49,359 nucleotides of DNA, taken from the NCBI RefSeq assembly GCF_010894475.1, contig NZ_JAAIYB010000008.1, positions 1 to 49,359 of the forward strand. The letters run 5' to 3'. Positions 36,104 to 44,761 of this stretch are shown in pieces; the stretch's first letter is position 1; every line of letters begins with the position of its first letter. The stretch is from Myxococcus vastator (GTDB lineage Bacteria > Myxococcota > Myxococcia > Myxococcales > Myxococcaceae). A model generated the notes under the pieces. The model saw only the letters and a program-made list of their open reading frames with translations, searched no databases and was not told the origin of the DNA. Both the position numbers and the translations under genes were made by a program.

Positions 36104-37116
36104 GGTGCGAAGTCCTCGGGGGCGCGTCCCAGCCAGTCGAAGGCGTTGCGCCAGAGCAGCCGCTCACGCGCGGCGGGCTCCAGCTCGCTCAGGGACTCGA
36201 TGAGCGTGCCCGGGCGGTCCTCGCCCAGGGGGAAGGGGTAGTCACTGCCGAGCGCCACCTTGTCCTGCCCGAAGAGCCGGACGATGTAGCGCAGCGCCTC
36301 CGCGTCATGGACCAGCGAGTCCACCCAGAAGCGGCCCAGGTAGTCCCGGGGCGGCACCGGGTTGTCCACGGCCACCAGGTCCGGCCGCGCCTCGAAGCCG
36401 TGCTGAATCCGGCCGAGCGTGTGGGGGAACGCGCCGCCGCCGTGCGCGAAGGCGAAGCGCAGCCTGGGCAGCCGCTCCAGCACGCCGCCGAAGATGAGGG
36501 AGCAGATGGCCAGCGACACCTCGGCCGGCATGCCCACCAGCCACGGCAGCCAGTACTTCTGCATCTTCGCCTCGCCCATCATGTCCCACGGGTGGACGAA
36601 GACGGACGCGCCCAGCTCGCTTGCGGCCTCGAAGAAGGGGAACAGCGCCGGGTCGGACAGGTTCCAGTCGTTGACGTGCGAGCCAATCTGCACGCCCGCG
36701 AGCCCCAGCTCCTTCACGCAGCGCTCCAACTCGCGGATGGCCAGCTCGGGTGACTGCAGCGGCACCGTGCCCAGGCCCACGAAGCGCTTGGGGTGCGCGT
36801 GCACCACGGACGCGAGGTGGTCGTTGAGGAAGCGCGCCAGGTCCGCGCCGTGCTCCGGCTTCGTCCAATAACCGAACATCACGGGGATGGTGGACAGCAC
36901 CTGGACGTGGACGCCGGCCGCGTCGCACTCCTCCATGCGCTTCACCGGGTCCCAGCAGTTGCTTTCGATTTCGCGGAAGAACTTGCCGTCATCGCGGAGC
37001 ATGCGCGCGCGGCAGGGCGCGTGGTGGTCCAGGGTGATGAAGCCGCCGTAGCCGTAGCGCTCGGCGAAGCGCGGCAGATGGGCGGGGAGGAGGTGCGTGT
37101 GGATGTCGACCTTCAA
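36100..37116 (-). CDS. ACMS decarboxylase (amidohydrolase family)
   Basis: The enzyme is a 338-residue amidohydrolase-2 protein resembling alpha-amino-beta-carboxymuconate semialdehyde decarboxylase (ACMSD). It opens KVDIHTHLLPAHLP, with the zinc HxH, and later shows the metal-type FVHPWDM and a conserved LGSDYPFP. It decarboxylates ACMS, diverting it from spontaneous quinolinate formation toward 2-aminomuconate semialdehyde. I choose TTG 37116, which overlaps the dioxygenase stop as TTGA and follows GGGAGG; an in-frame ATG at 37152 would overlap that gene by 40 bp and add poorly fitting residues. Confidence 0.9.
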   Translation of the reverse strand: MKVDIHTHLLPAHLPRFAERYGYGGFITLDHHAPCRARMLRDDGKFFREIESNCWDPVKRMEECDAAGVHVQVLSTIPVMFGYWTKPEHGADLARFLNDHLASVVHAHPKRFVGLGTVPLQSPELAIRELERCVKELGLAGVQIGSHVNDWNLSDPALFPFFEAASELGASVFVHPWDMMGEAKMQKYWLPWLVGMPAEVSLAICSLIFGGVLERLPRLRFAFAHGGGAFPHTLGRIQHGFEARPDLVAVDNPVPPRDYLGRFWVDSLVHDAEALRYIVRLFGQDKVALGSDYPFPLGEDRPGTLIESLSELEPAARERLLWRNAFDWLGRAPEDFAP

Positions 37117-37637
37117 CGGGCGGGGCCTCCCTTGACCACCTTCGTCCCGCACTTCTTGCAGGTGCAGTTGTCGGGGTTGCCGTAGAAGTGCTCGAAGATG
37201 GGCGGCAGCTGCGTCACCAGGTTGGTGACGTGGACGAACTCCTCATAGAGCTTCTCGCCGCACCGCGGGCACAGCCACATGAAGCCGTCCATCTCCTTCG
37301 GCTGGCGGCGGCGCTCCAGCACCAGCCCCACCGTGCCCGCGGGGCGCTGCGGCGAGTGCGGCACGTTGGGCGGCAGCAGGAAGATCTCCCCTTCCTGGAT
37401 GGGGATGTCCTGCACCTGGCCCTCGTCGATGACCCGCAGGTTCATCGTGCCCTCGAGCTGGTAGAAGAACTCCTCGCCCTCGTTGATGTGGAAGTCCGTG
37501 CGCGCGTTGGGCCCGCCGACGACGGTGACCATGAAGTCGCGGTCCTCCCACACCTGCTGGTTGCCCACGGGGGGCTTGAGCAGGTGGCGGTGCTCGTCAA
37601 TCCACTTCTTGAAGTTGATGGGAGTCAGGCGGCCCAT
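37113..37637 (-). CDS. nbaC: 3-hydroxyanthranilate 3,4-dioxygenase
   Basis: The 174-residue cupin has ferrous-iron ligands His50, Glu56 and His94 (DFHINEGEEFFYQLEG and PPNVPHSPQRP), the family arrangement. The C-terminus carries the second, rubredoxin-like iron site of bacterial enzymes: CPRCG (123-127) and CTCKKCG (158-164). It opens the ring of 3-hydroxyanthranilate to ACMS. ATG 37637 directly abuts the stop of the RidA gene, and its stop overlaps the decarboxylase start. Confidence 0.94.
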   Translation of the reverse strand: MGRLTPINFKKWIDEHRHLLKPPVGNQQVWEDRDFMVTVVGGPNARTDFHINEGEEFFYQLEGTMNLRVIDEGQVQDIPIQEGEIFLLPPNVPHSPQRPAGTVGLVLERRRQPKEMDGFMWLCPRCGEKLYEEFVHVTNLVTQLPPIFEHFYGNPDNCTCKKCGTKVVKGGPAR

Positions 37638-38069
37638 TCATTCACCTCCGATGGTGGCGATGCACTTGAGCTCGATGGCAATCGGCGTGGGCAGCCGGTT
37701 GATTTCGAGCGTGGTGCGGCACGGCGGGTTGTCCTTGAAGTACTCCGCCCACAGCCGGTTGTAGGTGGGGAAGTCCTTCTTCATGTCGGTGAGGTACACC
37801 GTCACGTCCACCAGCTTGTCCCAGGACGAGCCCGCGTCCTCCAGGATGTAGCGGACGTTGCGGAACACCGAGTGGCACTGCGCCTCGATGTCGTACGAGA
37901 CGATGTTGCCCTCCGCGTCCAGCTCCACGCCGGGAATCTTCTTCGTGCCGCGCTCGCGCGGGCCCACGCCGGACAGGAACAGGAGGTTGCCCACGCGCCG
38001 GGCGTGGGGGTACAGGCCCACCGGCTCGGGGGCCTTCTGCGAATCGACTCGCGCGCTGTCACTGCTCAC
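37638..38069 (-). CDS. RidA-family protein, probable 2-aminomuconate deaminase
   Basis: The 143-residue YjgF/YER057c/RidA protein has GNLLFLSGVGPRE, then ILEDAGSSWDKLVDVTVYLTDMKKDF, and PPCRTTLEINRLP with the conserved Arg that binds the substrate carboxylate. The 2-aminomuconate deaminases of nitrobenzene and nitrobenzoate pathways belong to this family, and this one lies in an operon where the preceding enzyme makes 2-aminomuconate. General RidA imine deaminase activity cannot be excluded. Its stop abuts the start of the dioxygenase, and its start is 31 bp downstream of the aldehyde dehydrogenase. Confidence 0.87.
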   Translation of the reverse strand: MSSDSARVDSQKAPEPVGLYPHARRVGNLLFLSGVGPRERGTKKIPGVELDAEGNIVSYDIEAQCHSVFRNVRYILEDAGSSWDKLVDVTVYLTDMKKDFPTYNRLWAEYFKDNPPCRTTLEINRLPTPIAIELKCIATIGGE

Positions 38070-38100
38070 GGCGTGCTCCTCACGTGGGGGCTAGGGGGGC

Positions 38101-39543
38101 TCACAGCTTGATGCAGACGTTCTTCGGCTCGGTGAAGAAGCGCAGCGCGTCCCAGCCGCCCTCGCGTCCCACGCCCGAGTCCTTCACGCCGCCAAAGGGC
38201 GTGCGCAAGTCGCGCAGCATCCACGTATTCACCCAGACGATGCCGCTGTGCAGCCGCGAGGCGAAGCGGTGCGCGCGCCTCACGTCCTGGGTCCACACGC
38301 TGGCCGCCAGGCCGTACTTCGTGGAGTTGGCCCACGCCAGCACCTCGTCCTCCGAGTCGAAGGGCATGATGCTGGCTACCGGGCCGAAGATTTCTTCCTG
38401 GTTGGTGCGGCAGCCCGCGTCCAGGCCTTCAATGAGGGTGGGCTCCACGAACCAGCCGTCGCGGCAGCGGCCGGGCACGGTGGCGCGCTGCCCGCCGGTG
38501 AGCACGCGCCCGCCCTCCTGCTTCGCGAGGCTCACGTAGCCCAGCACCTTGTCGAAGTGCTGCTGCGACACCAGCGCGCCCTGGTCCGTGCCCGCCTCCA
38601 GCGGGTCACCCACCTTGAGCGCGCGCGTGCGCTCCACCAGCGCCTCCTTGAAGCGCTCGTAGAGGGGCCGCTGCACGAAGATGCGCGGGCCGCAGAGACA
38701 GATTTGCCCCTGGTTGGAGAAGGACGAGCGCAGCGTGGTGGCCAGCGCCTCGTCGAAGTCGCAGTCCGCGAAGAGGACGTTGGGATTCTTGCCGCCCATC
38801 TCCAGCGACAGCTTCTTGAAGGCGGGCGCGGCCACGCGGGCAATCTCCGCGCCGGTGCGGGTGCTGCCGGTGAAGGAGATGGCGCTGATGTCCGGGTGCT
38901 CGCTCATCGCGGCGCCCACCTTGGGGCCCAGGCCGTGCACCAGGTTGAGCACGCCCGGCGGCAGGCCCACGTCGCGGCAGACCTGGGCCAGCAGGTACGC
39001 CGTCATCGGCGTCACCTCGGACGGCTTGGCCACCACGCAGTTCCCCATGGCGAGCGCCGGGGCAATCTTCCACGTCAGCAGGTACAGCGGCAGGTTCCAC
39101 GGGGAGATGCAGCCCACCACGCCCAGCGGCGCGCGCAGGGTGTAGTTGAGGGCCACGTCGTCCGTCTGGTGCGCCTCGCTGGAGAACTGCGTTACGGCAT
39201 CCGCGAAGAACTCGAAGTTGAGGATGCTGCGCGGGATGTCCACCGTGGCGGCGACCGACAGCGGCTTGCCCGTGTCGATGGACTCCGCGCGGGCGAAGGC
39301 GTCCAGGCGGCTCCGGAGGCCCTCCGCGAGACGGCGCAGCATGCGCGAGCGCTCGGTGGCCGAGGTGGCGGCCCAGGCGGGGAAGGCCCGCGCGGCGGCC
39401 TCCACCGCGTGGCGCACGTCGGACGCGTCGGAGTCCGGGACGTGGGCGTACGTCCTGGCGGTGGCGGGCTCGGGCTTGTCCAGCCACCCGCCGCTGCGCG
39501 CGGGCAGCAGCTCACCGCCGATGTAGTTGAGCACCTTCTCCAT
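38101..39543 (-). CDS. 2-aminomuconate semialdehyde dehydrogenase (ALDH)
   Basis: The 480-residue aldehyde dehydrogenase has the oxyanion Asn in ISPWNLPLYLLTWK, the nucleotide motif FTGSTRTG, the general base Glu in LEMGGKNP, and the catalytic Cys in NQGQICLCG. It resembles hydroxymuconic/aminomuconic semialdehyde dehydrogenases. By operon position it oxidises 2-aminomuconate semialdehyde to 2-aminomuconate with NAD. It is the first gene of the kynurenine operon; the promoter should lie in the 225-bp gap to 39769, where I see no clear hexamers or operator. Confidence 0.9.
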   Translation of the reverse strand: MEKVLNYIGGELLPARSGGWLDKPEPATARTYAHVPDSDASDVRHAVEAAARAFPAWAATSATERSRMLRRLAEGLRSRLDAFARAESIDTGKPLSVAATVDIPRSILNFEFFADAVTQFSSEAHQTDDVALNYTLRAPLGVVGCISPWNLPLYLLTWKIAPALAMGNCVVAKPSEVTPMTAYLLAQVCRDVGLPPGVLNLVHGLGPKVGAAMSEHPDISAISFTGSTRTGAEIARVAAPAFKKLSLEMGGKNPNVLFADCDFDEALATTLRSSFSNQGQICLCGPRIFVQRPLYERFKEALVERTRALKVGDPLEAGTDQGALVSQQHFDKVLGYVSLAKQEGGRVLTGGQRATVPGRCRDGWFVEPTLIEGLDAGCRTNQEEIFGPVASIMPFDSEDEVLAWANSTKYGLAASVWTQDVRRAHRFASRLHSGIVWVNTWMLRDLRTPFGGVKDSGVGREGGWDALRFFTEPKNVCIKL

Positions 39544-39768
39544 GGCCGAGCCCTCCGGTAGCGCCTGCCCACGGACCCGGCGGCGGTGAACCCCGCCAGC
39601 CCTGTGGAAGGGCGCGCAATGTACGCCGCCCCTCCGTGCCTCACCAGCATCACGCGCGCCCGCAGTCCACTGTCATGGAATCGTGGCCGCCCGCCCGGAA
39701 GGTCCGCGCAATGCCGCACTGCGCGAACGCGCGAGGACCGCCAGAGGCGCCAAGGGGTGACGCCGCTG

Positions 39769-40275
39769 TCAGTGTGCGGGGTGGGGCACGCGCAGTCCGC
39801 TTCGGGGGACCCGGTCCTCGCGGCCCGCGCGTCCCAACGCCCAGCCCGCGGTGATGAGCAGCGCACCGAAGACGAGGAAGCCCACATCCCACGCGAGCTG
39901 GTCCGGCCCGGGCTTCACATGGTGCAGATCGAAGAGCTGGTGGTCGAGGATGCCCTCAACGACGTTGAAGAAGCCCCAGCCCGCCAGCATGGCGCCCGCG
40001 AAGGTCCGGGTGGACCACGGCACGTCGGAGCGCTGCCCCGCGCGCCACAGGGCCCACACGCCCGCGAGCGTCACCACCCAGGTGAGCGCGTGGAAGAGGC
40101 CATCCCAGAACATGTTCACCTTGATGCTGACCACGTCATCGGGCGGCAGCGGCGTGGAGAGCATGTGGTGCCACTGGAGAATCTGGTGCAGGAGGATGCC
40201 ATCGACGAAGCCGCCCAGGCCCACGCCCAGCAGCAGCCCCGCGAGCACGAGCGGCCCGCGATTCCGGGCACTCAT
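39769..40275 (-). CDS. DUF2243 membrane protein
   Basis: The 168-residue inner-membrane protein has four hydrophobic segments. It shows GFVDGILLHQILQWHHM, VNMFWDGLFHALTW and FFNVVEGILDHQLFDLHHVKPG, the His-rich pattern of DUF2243. The repeated His pairs (HQ, HH) could bind metal or heme, but the family has no assigned function. It overlaps the small upstream gene by 4 bp, so the two act together. Downstream is a 225-bp gap to the kynurenine operon start, on the same strand. Confidence 0.88.
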   Translation of the reverse strand: MSARNRGPLVLAGLLLGVGLGGFVDGILLHQILQWHHMLSTPLPPDDVVSIKVNMFWDGLFHALTWVVTLAGVWALWRAGQRSDVPWSTRTFAGAMLAGWGFFNVVEGILDHQLFDLHHVKPGPDQLAWDVGFLVFGALLITAGWALGRAGREDRVPRSGLRVPHPAH

Positions 40276-40529
40276 CGGGAGCGTTCCCGCCCCTGTCTCC
40301 GTGCGCGCTGCTTCACCGGCACGGGGGGCGGCACTTCCCGCGTGGCGAAGTACAGCACGCCCACGATGAGCAGGAGGATGAGGAAGGGCTGGACGGTGAG
40401 CAACAGCCGGACCCAGAAGTGCTCATCGAAAATGGCGGCCACCACGTCGGGGCGGCAGGTGGGGCATGCGGAGGCCGCGGTGGCCGCCAGCAGCCCGGTG
40501 GTGAAGCCCGTGAGAATACCTCGCCTCAT
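40272..40529 (-). CDS. Small membrane protein with CPTC motif
   Basis: The 85-residue protein starts MRRGILTGFTTGLLAATAASACPTCRPD, which looks like a signal peptide or first helix followed by a CxxC pair. A second helix is LLLTVQPFLILLLIVGVLYFA, and the tail is basic (KQRARRQGRERSR). The CPTC sequence suggests a metal or redox site at the membrane surface. No family name comes to mind. It overlaps the DUF2243 gene by 4 bp and is divergent from the SDR gene at 40690; the two probably form a membrane metal/heme-related pair (inference). Confidence 0.72.
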   Translation of the reverse strand: MRRGILTGFTTGLLAATAASACPTCRPDVVAAIFDEHFWVRLLLTVQPFLILLLIVGVLYFATREVPPPVPVKQRARRQGRERSR

Positions 40530-40689
40530 GTGTCGCCCTCCCCTGGGTGGGCGGGAAGCTCACCACCCCGCCAGGACGCGGCAAGCCACGAGGCCGCCCG
40601 TCAGCCCCGCCTGCCAGGGCGGAGGGATGTCCGCGGGGCAGCCACGCTCGAACCGCTCGGCTATAAGGCGGCACCTGGAGGAGACACCT

Positions 40690-41472
40690 ATGTCGCGGAA
40701 AGTGGCGCTCATCACCGGAGCCTCGGCGGGTTTGGGAGAGCAGTTCGCACACCTGTTCGCGAAGGACGGACACGATGTCATCCTGGTCGCGCGCAGCGCG
40801 CCGCGGCTGGAGGCGCTGGCGGCGAAGCTGGAGCAGGCCCATGGCGTGAAGGCACACGTCTTCCCAGCGGACCTGGGCCGACCGGAGTCTCCCGAGCAGC
40901 TCTTCGAGGCCGTGCGCGCGAAGGGGCTGGCGGTGGAGTTCCTGGTGAACAACGCGGGCTTCGGCTCGTGTGGCCCCTTCCTGGAGCAGGACCTGGCGCG
41001 CGAGGCGGAGATGGTGGAGGTCAACTGCACCGCCCTCCTGAAGCTGTCGCACCTGTTCGCGCGGCCCATGCGCGAGCGGGGCAGCGGGCGCATCCTCAAC
41101 GTCGCCTCCACCGCGGCCTTCCAGCCCGGGCCCTTCATGGCCACGTACTTCGCGACCAAGGCCTTCGTGGTGTCCCTGTCGGAGGCGCTGGCGCACGAGC
41201 TGAAGGGCACGGGCGTGACGGTGACGTGCCACTGCCCGGGCGCCACGCACACGGAGTTCACCCAGCGCGCGGGCAATGGCCAGACGCGGCTGTTCCAGCG
41301 GCCGGGCGTGGCCAAGGCGGAGGACGTGGCCGCCCATGCCTACGCGATGATGCTGCGCGGCCGGGTGCTCTCCATCCACGGACTGCTCAACTGGGTGGGG
41401 GCGCTGGGCGTGCGCTTCAGCCCGCGCGTGGCGGTGCGCGCGCTCGCGGCCAGCCTCAACCAGCAGGGCTGA
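40690..41472 (+). CDS. Short-chain dehydrogenase/reductase (DltE-like)
   Basis: The 260-residue classical SDR has GASAGLGEQF (cofactor motif), NNAGFG, VASTAAFQPG with the catalytic Ser, and YFATKAFV, the Tyr-x3-Lys pair. It ends FSPRVAVRALAASLNQQG, typical of the DltE/COG0300 group. Substrate is unknown. ATG 40690 follows GGAGGAG by 6 bases; the long upstream open frame belongs to noncoding and opposite-strand DNA. It is convergent with the barrel gene, with only 24 bp between the stops. Confidence 0.9.
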   Translation: MSRKVALITGASAGLGEQFAHLFAKDGHDVILVARSAPRLEALAAKLEQAHGVKAHVFPADLGRPESPEQLFEAVRAKGLAVEFLVNNAGFGSCGPFLEQDLAREAEMVEVNCTALLKLSHLFARPMRERGSGRILNVASTAAFQPGPFMATYFATKAFVVSLSEALAHELKGTGVTVTCHCPGATHTEFTQRAGNGQTRLFQRPGVAKAEDVAAHAYAMMLRGRVLSIHGLLNWVGALGVRFSPRVAVRALAASLNQQG

Positions 41473-41496
41473 GGCTGGCGTCCACGGAAGCGCGCG

Positions 41497-42105
41497 TCAG
41501 TTGTACGTCGCGCTCAGGACAATCGCCAGGCTGGTGACGTTCCAGTTGTCACTGCTGCTGTCGTCCCGGATGCGGCCCAGCGCCAGCTCGGCGCCAATGC
41601 CCAGGCCCCAGTTCTTGCTGACCCACCACTCCTTGCCGATGCCCAGGTGCAGGCCGCCGCCCAGGTCCGTCTCGGCGATCTTCTCGCCCTGCTCGGTGAT
41701 GGAGAGCTGGGTGTAGCTGATGGCGCCGGACAGGTAGATGTTGACGGGCATGAAGTAGTAGGTGACGCCCAGGCCCACCGCGCCAAGGTTCTGGCTCCAG
41801 TCCTCGTTCGCGTTGTCGACGGAGAGGTCACCCACCTGGATGCTCGGGTTGGGCGCGGCGGCGCCGTAGAGCTTGCCGTAGAGGATGAAGTTGTTGAACA
41901 GCGCGAAGCCGATTTCGGCGTTGATGTTGCCGCTGGCGCCCTTCACCGCGACCTCGGGTGAGAAGTCGGCCGCCGTGGCTCGGAGATGGCCGCCGCCCAC
42001 CTGCAGGCGCAGGTAGAAGCCGTCATGGACGTGCTCGTCGTATTCCTGGGCGCTCGCGGTGGTGGCGGTGAAGAGCAGGGCCGCGATGATGCTGGGGTAG
42101 CGCAT
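41497..42105 (-). CDS. Outer-membrane beta-barrel protein
   Basis: The 202-residue protein has a signal peptide MRYPSIIAALLFTATTASAQ, then amphipathic beta strands alternating with turns (FYLRLQVGGGHLRA, NINAEIGFALFNNFILYGKLYG, WGLGIGAELALGRIRD), ending LAIVLSATYN with a C-terminal aromatic/Asn. This is the pattern of small 8-10-strand barrels (OmpW/OprF-N or COG3637-like). AAGGAG precedes ATG 42105. A TACATA-like -10 lies on the minus strand near 42153-42158. The upstream 200-bp gap separates it from the divergent decarboxylase gene. Its role is unknown. Confidence 0.82.
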   Translation of the reverse strand: MRYPSIIAALLFTATTASAQEYDEHVHDGFYLRLQVGGGHLRATAADFSPEVAVKGASGNINAEIGFALFNNFILYGKLYGAAAPNPSIQVGDLSVDNANEDWSQNLGAVGLGVTYYFMPVNIYLSGAISYTQLSITEQGEKIAETDLGGGLHLGIGKEWWVSKNWGLGIGAELALGRIRDDSSSDNWNVTSLAIVLSATYN

Positions 42106-42306
42106 GAGAAAAGCTCCTTGGGAGAATCCCACCCGGCCGGGGGTTGCCGCGCTATGTAGCATGGCGCGCGGGAGGTCAGCGTCCACTCCACACCGGGCCG
42201 CGTTCGCGACGCTTGCGCGTCCGCGTTCGGGTGCCGGAAGCTCCGCGCCACCATCCGGGCGGTGCGCCATGCTGGCGTGGCCGGAACGACGAAGAGAGGG
42301 ACGGGG

Positions 42307-43092
42307 ATGACCGCGACCGTGGACCACGAGGCACTGGCACATATCCTGGACTCGGCCAGGCTGGAGCGCCGCGAGGTGGCGCCGCTCACCCGCGAGCAAC
42401 CCGCGCTGAGCGTGCCGGACGCCTACGCCATCCAGGAGGCCGGAATCCGGCTGCGCCTGTCCCACGGCGAGCGCGTGGTGGGCCTGAAGATGGGCCTCAC
42501 CTCCGAGGCCAAGCGCAAGCAGATGAACCTGGACTCGCCCGTGTACGGCGTGCTCACGGACCGGATGCAGGTGCCCGCCGGCGGCGTGATTCAGCTGTCG
42601 CGGGGCGTCCACCCCAAAATCGAGCCGGAGATTGCCTTCCGCACCGCGCGCGAGCTGCGCGGCACGGTGACGCGCGACGAGGTGCTGGACGCCTGCGAGT
42701 CCGTGTTCGCGGCGATGGAAATCCTCGACTCGCGCTACCGCGACTTCAAGTACTTCTCCCTGCCGGACGTGGTGGCGGACAACGCGTCCTCCTCGCTGTT
42801 CGTGCTGGGCACCACCGAGCACCCTCCGCGCGCCATGGACCTCACGCGGCTGGAGATGACGATGTCGGTGAATGGCGAGCCCGTCCAGGCCGCTCGCTCG
42901 GATGCCATCTCGGGGGACCCCGTCATCTCCGTCATCCAGTTGTGTGCGCTGCTGGCCCAGCGCGGCCAGGTGTTGCCCGCCGGGAGCATCGTGCTCGCGG
43001 GCGCCGCCACCGCCGCGCACATGCTGCGCCCGGGGGACCGGGTGCAGCTCACGGTGGAAGGGCTGGGCATCGTGGCGGTGTCCGCCGAGTAG
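42307..43092 (+). CDS. 4-oxalocrotonate decarboxylase / 2-oxopent-4-enoate hydratase family
   Basis: The 261-residue FAH-fold protein resembles XylI/NahK/NbaG 4-oxalocrotonate decarboxylases: VVGLKMGLTSEAKRKQMN, PVYGVLTDRM, then the metal-binding PEIAFRTARE and AMEILDSRYRDFKY. 4-oxalocrotonate decarboxylation gives 2-oxopent-4-enoate, the step after 2-aminomuconate deamination. It is therefore a good candidate for continuing the kynurenine route of the operon at 32721-39543, from its own transcript about 2.8 kb away. Hydratase members of the family look similar, so that is the alternative. ATG 42307 is preferred over an in-frame ATG at 42262. Confidence 0.87.
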   Translation: MTATVDHEALAHILDSARLERREVAPLTREQPALSVPDAYAIQEAGIRLRLSHGERVVGLKMGLTSEAKRKQMNLDSPVYGVLTDRMQVPAGGVIQLSRGVHPKIEPEIAFRTARELRGTVTRDEVLDACESVFAAMEILDSRYRDFKYFSLPDVVADNASSSLFVLGTTEHPPRAMDLTRLEMTMSVNGEPVQAARSDAISGDPVISVIQLCALLAQRGQVLPAGSIVLAGAATAAHMLRPGDRVQLTVEGLGIVAVSAE

Positions 43093-43104
43093 CGCCGGGC
43101 GCTA
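43090..43104. terminator. Palindrome containing both convergent stop codons
   Basis: The sequence TAGCGCCGGGCGCTA can fold as a 6-bp stem TAGCGC/GCGCTA with a 3-base loop. It includes the TAG of the decarboxylase gene (43090-43092) and, on the other strand, the TAG of the flavoprotein gene (43104-43102). It is short for a terminator and has no T-run, so termination is only possible. Confidence 0.35.
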
Positions 43105-44616
43105 CCCGCCGAGCGGAGCGCCCGCCGCTTCCATCACCGGAGACGGCGCGCGCGTGGACGTCAGGCGCTGGAGCAGGTGCCCCGCCAGCGCCCGCGCCTG
43201 TCCTCGAATCTCGGGGACGGCCGTCGTCTCCCACAGCTCGCCCCGGCGCGGCGGGCCCAGCGTGTAGAGGCGCCCGGAGGCGCGTCCGCCCGCGTCCAGC
43301 AGCGCGCCGTCCGCGTCCGTGGCCAGCCCCATGCCCAGGGCGTCCGAGCGCGCGCGCCCTGTCTCCACCAGCCCACACAGCACCGGATGTCCGCGCGTCA
43401 TGGCGCCCTCCGGCCCCGTGCAGTTGATGACGTGCTGGACGCGCAGCGCCTCCTCGCCGCCCTGGCCCCGGCGCCGCACGCGGACCTCCACGCCAGCCGC
43501 CTCCAGCGCGAAGCCCTGGATGCGCGCCGCCTGGAGCGTCAGCCGGCCCTCGCGCCGCAGCCGCTCCACCGTCTCGCCGATGCCAGGCGCCATCCGGTGC
43601 CGGTGCACGTCCCAGTACGCGCGCAGGTGCCGGAGGAAGCGCTGCTGCTCGTCCACCGGCAACCGCCGCCACAGCGGTGTCGTCACGGGCCGCAGCGCGT
43701 CCACCACCATCCGCCAGTCCGCGCCCGCCTCCGCCGCGCGCCGCACCTCCCGGCGCAAGAGGTGGAGGATGGCGCGGATGCGCACGGGAGCGGGGCGCGT
43801 GCCCGCCGCGCTCACGTCGCCGCGCTCACGCCGCACCTCCTGGCGCAGGGCCCGCAGCGCCTCCCGGATGCCGGGCGAGGCATAGGCCGCGGCGCCCGCC
43901 TGGAGTGTCTCCTGGTGCACGTGGGGCAACAGGCCGTGCCGGGACAGCGCATGGATGTCGCCCTGGTGTCCCTGCTCCACCAGTGACAGCACGGTGTCCA
44001 CCATGGTGAGCCCCGTGCCGATGAGCAGCACGTCGTCGGCGGCGGACACGCCCCGGAGCGCATCTTTCGCCCAGGGGGAGCGGTGATACCGGCGGCTGGC
44101 GTACAGCCCTCCGTCGGGCACGCGCGGGTTGGAGGGCGGCGCATTGCCCAGGGCCAGCACCACGGTCCGGGCCTCCACCTGGCCCCCGCTCGCCAGCGCG
44201 ACGCGCACCGTGCCGTCGTCCGTCTCCTCGACCGAGGCGACGTCGCGGGTCACCACTTCCAGGTGCACGCCCGGCGCGGCCTGGGCGCGTGCCTCGCGCA
44301 GCACCGACTCCAGGTAGCGGCCATAACGCTGGCGGGAGATGAACGCGCCGGGCGCCGTGTCGGGCAGCTCACGGCGCACCCAGCGCAGGAAGTGCTCCGG
44401 GTCGTCCGCGAAGGCCCCCATCCGCGCCGCTGGCACGTTCAGCAGGTGACACGGGCTCGTCGTCGAATACGCCAGCCCCAGGCCCACCCGCGCGCTCCGC
44501 TCCACCAAGGCCACGTGGAGCGGCCCCCGCGCGCTCCTCAGGAGGTGCACGGCCAGCAGCGTGCCGCTGGCGCCTCCCCCCACGATGGCCACGTCCCAAC
44601 ACCCCAGTGCTCGCAC
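43102..44616 (-). CDS. FAD/NAD(P)-binding protein (COG4529-like)
   Basis: The 504-residue flavoprotein starts with VAIVGGGASGTLLAVHLLRS and shows YSTTSPCHLLNVPAARMGAF, VVLALGNAPPSNP and DDVLLIGTGLTMVDTVLSLV, the second dinucleotide motif. It ends with LGPPRRGELWETTAVPEIRGQA. This is the YdhS/COG4529 group of FAD-NAD(P)-binding proteins with unknown substrates. The start is GTG 44616 right before the first strand. It is convergent with the decarboxylase (stops share a palindrome) and divergent from the cysteine dioxygenase-like gene over 145 bp. Confidence 0.85.
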   Translation of the reverse strand: MRALGCWDVAIVGGGASGTLLAVHLLRSARGPLHVALVERSARVGLGLAYSTTSPCHLLNVPAARMGAFADDPEHFLRWVRRELPDTAPGAFISRQRYGRYLESVLREARAQAAPGVHLEVVTRDVASVEETDDGTVRVALASGGQVEARTVVLALGNAPPSNPRVPDGGLYASRRYHRSPWAKDALRGVSAADDVLLIGTGLTMVDTVLSLVEQGHQGDIHALSRHGLLPHVHQETLQAGAAAYASPGIREALRALRQEVRRERGDVSAAGTRPAPVRIRAILHLLRREVRRAAEAGADWRMVVDALRPVTTPLWRRLPVDEQQRFLRHLRAYWDVHRHRMAPGIGETVERLRREGRLTLQAARIQGFALEAAGVEVRVRRRGQGGEEALRVQHVINCTGPEGAMTRGHPVLCGLVETGRARSDALGMGLATDADGALLDAGGRASGRLYTLGPPRRGELWETTAVPEIRGQARALAGHLLQRLTSTRAPSPVMEAAGAPLGG

Positions 44617-44761
44617 GCATCAATCGTAGGTCCTGGCACGCTCGCTGGCATCCTCTGGTGGCGGCCGGGTGCCCAGGTCCCGGGCCTGGATGTCCGGCCC
44701 GACTCCCTGGGCAAGGAGCTGTTTCGTGCTCACTCTCCCTCGCACACGCGGGGGGAACACC

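Noticed and set aside
39586-40689. Long plus-strand upstream extension of the SDR frame
   Set aside because: It runs through two minus-strand genes; the SDR fold and a ribosome site fix the start at 40690.
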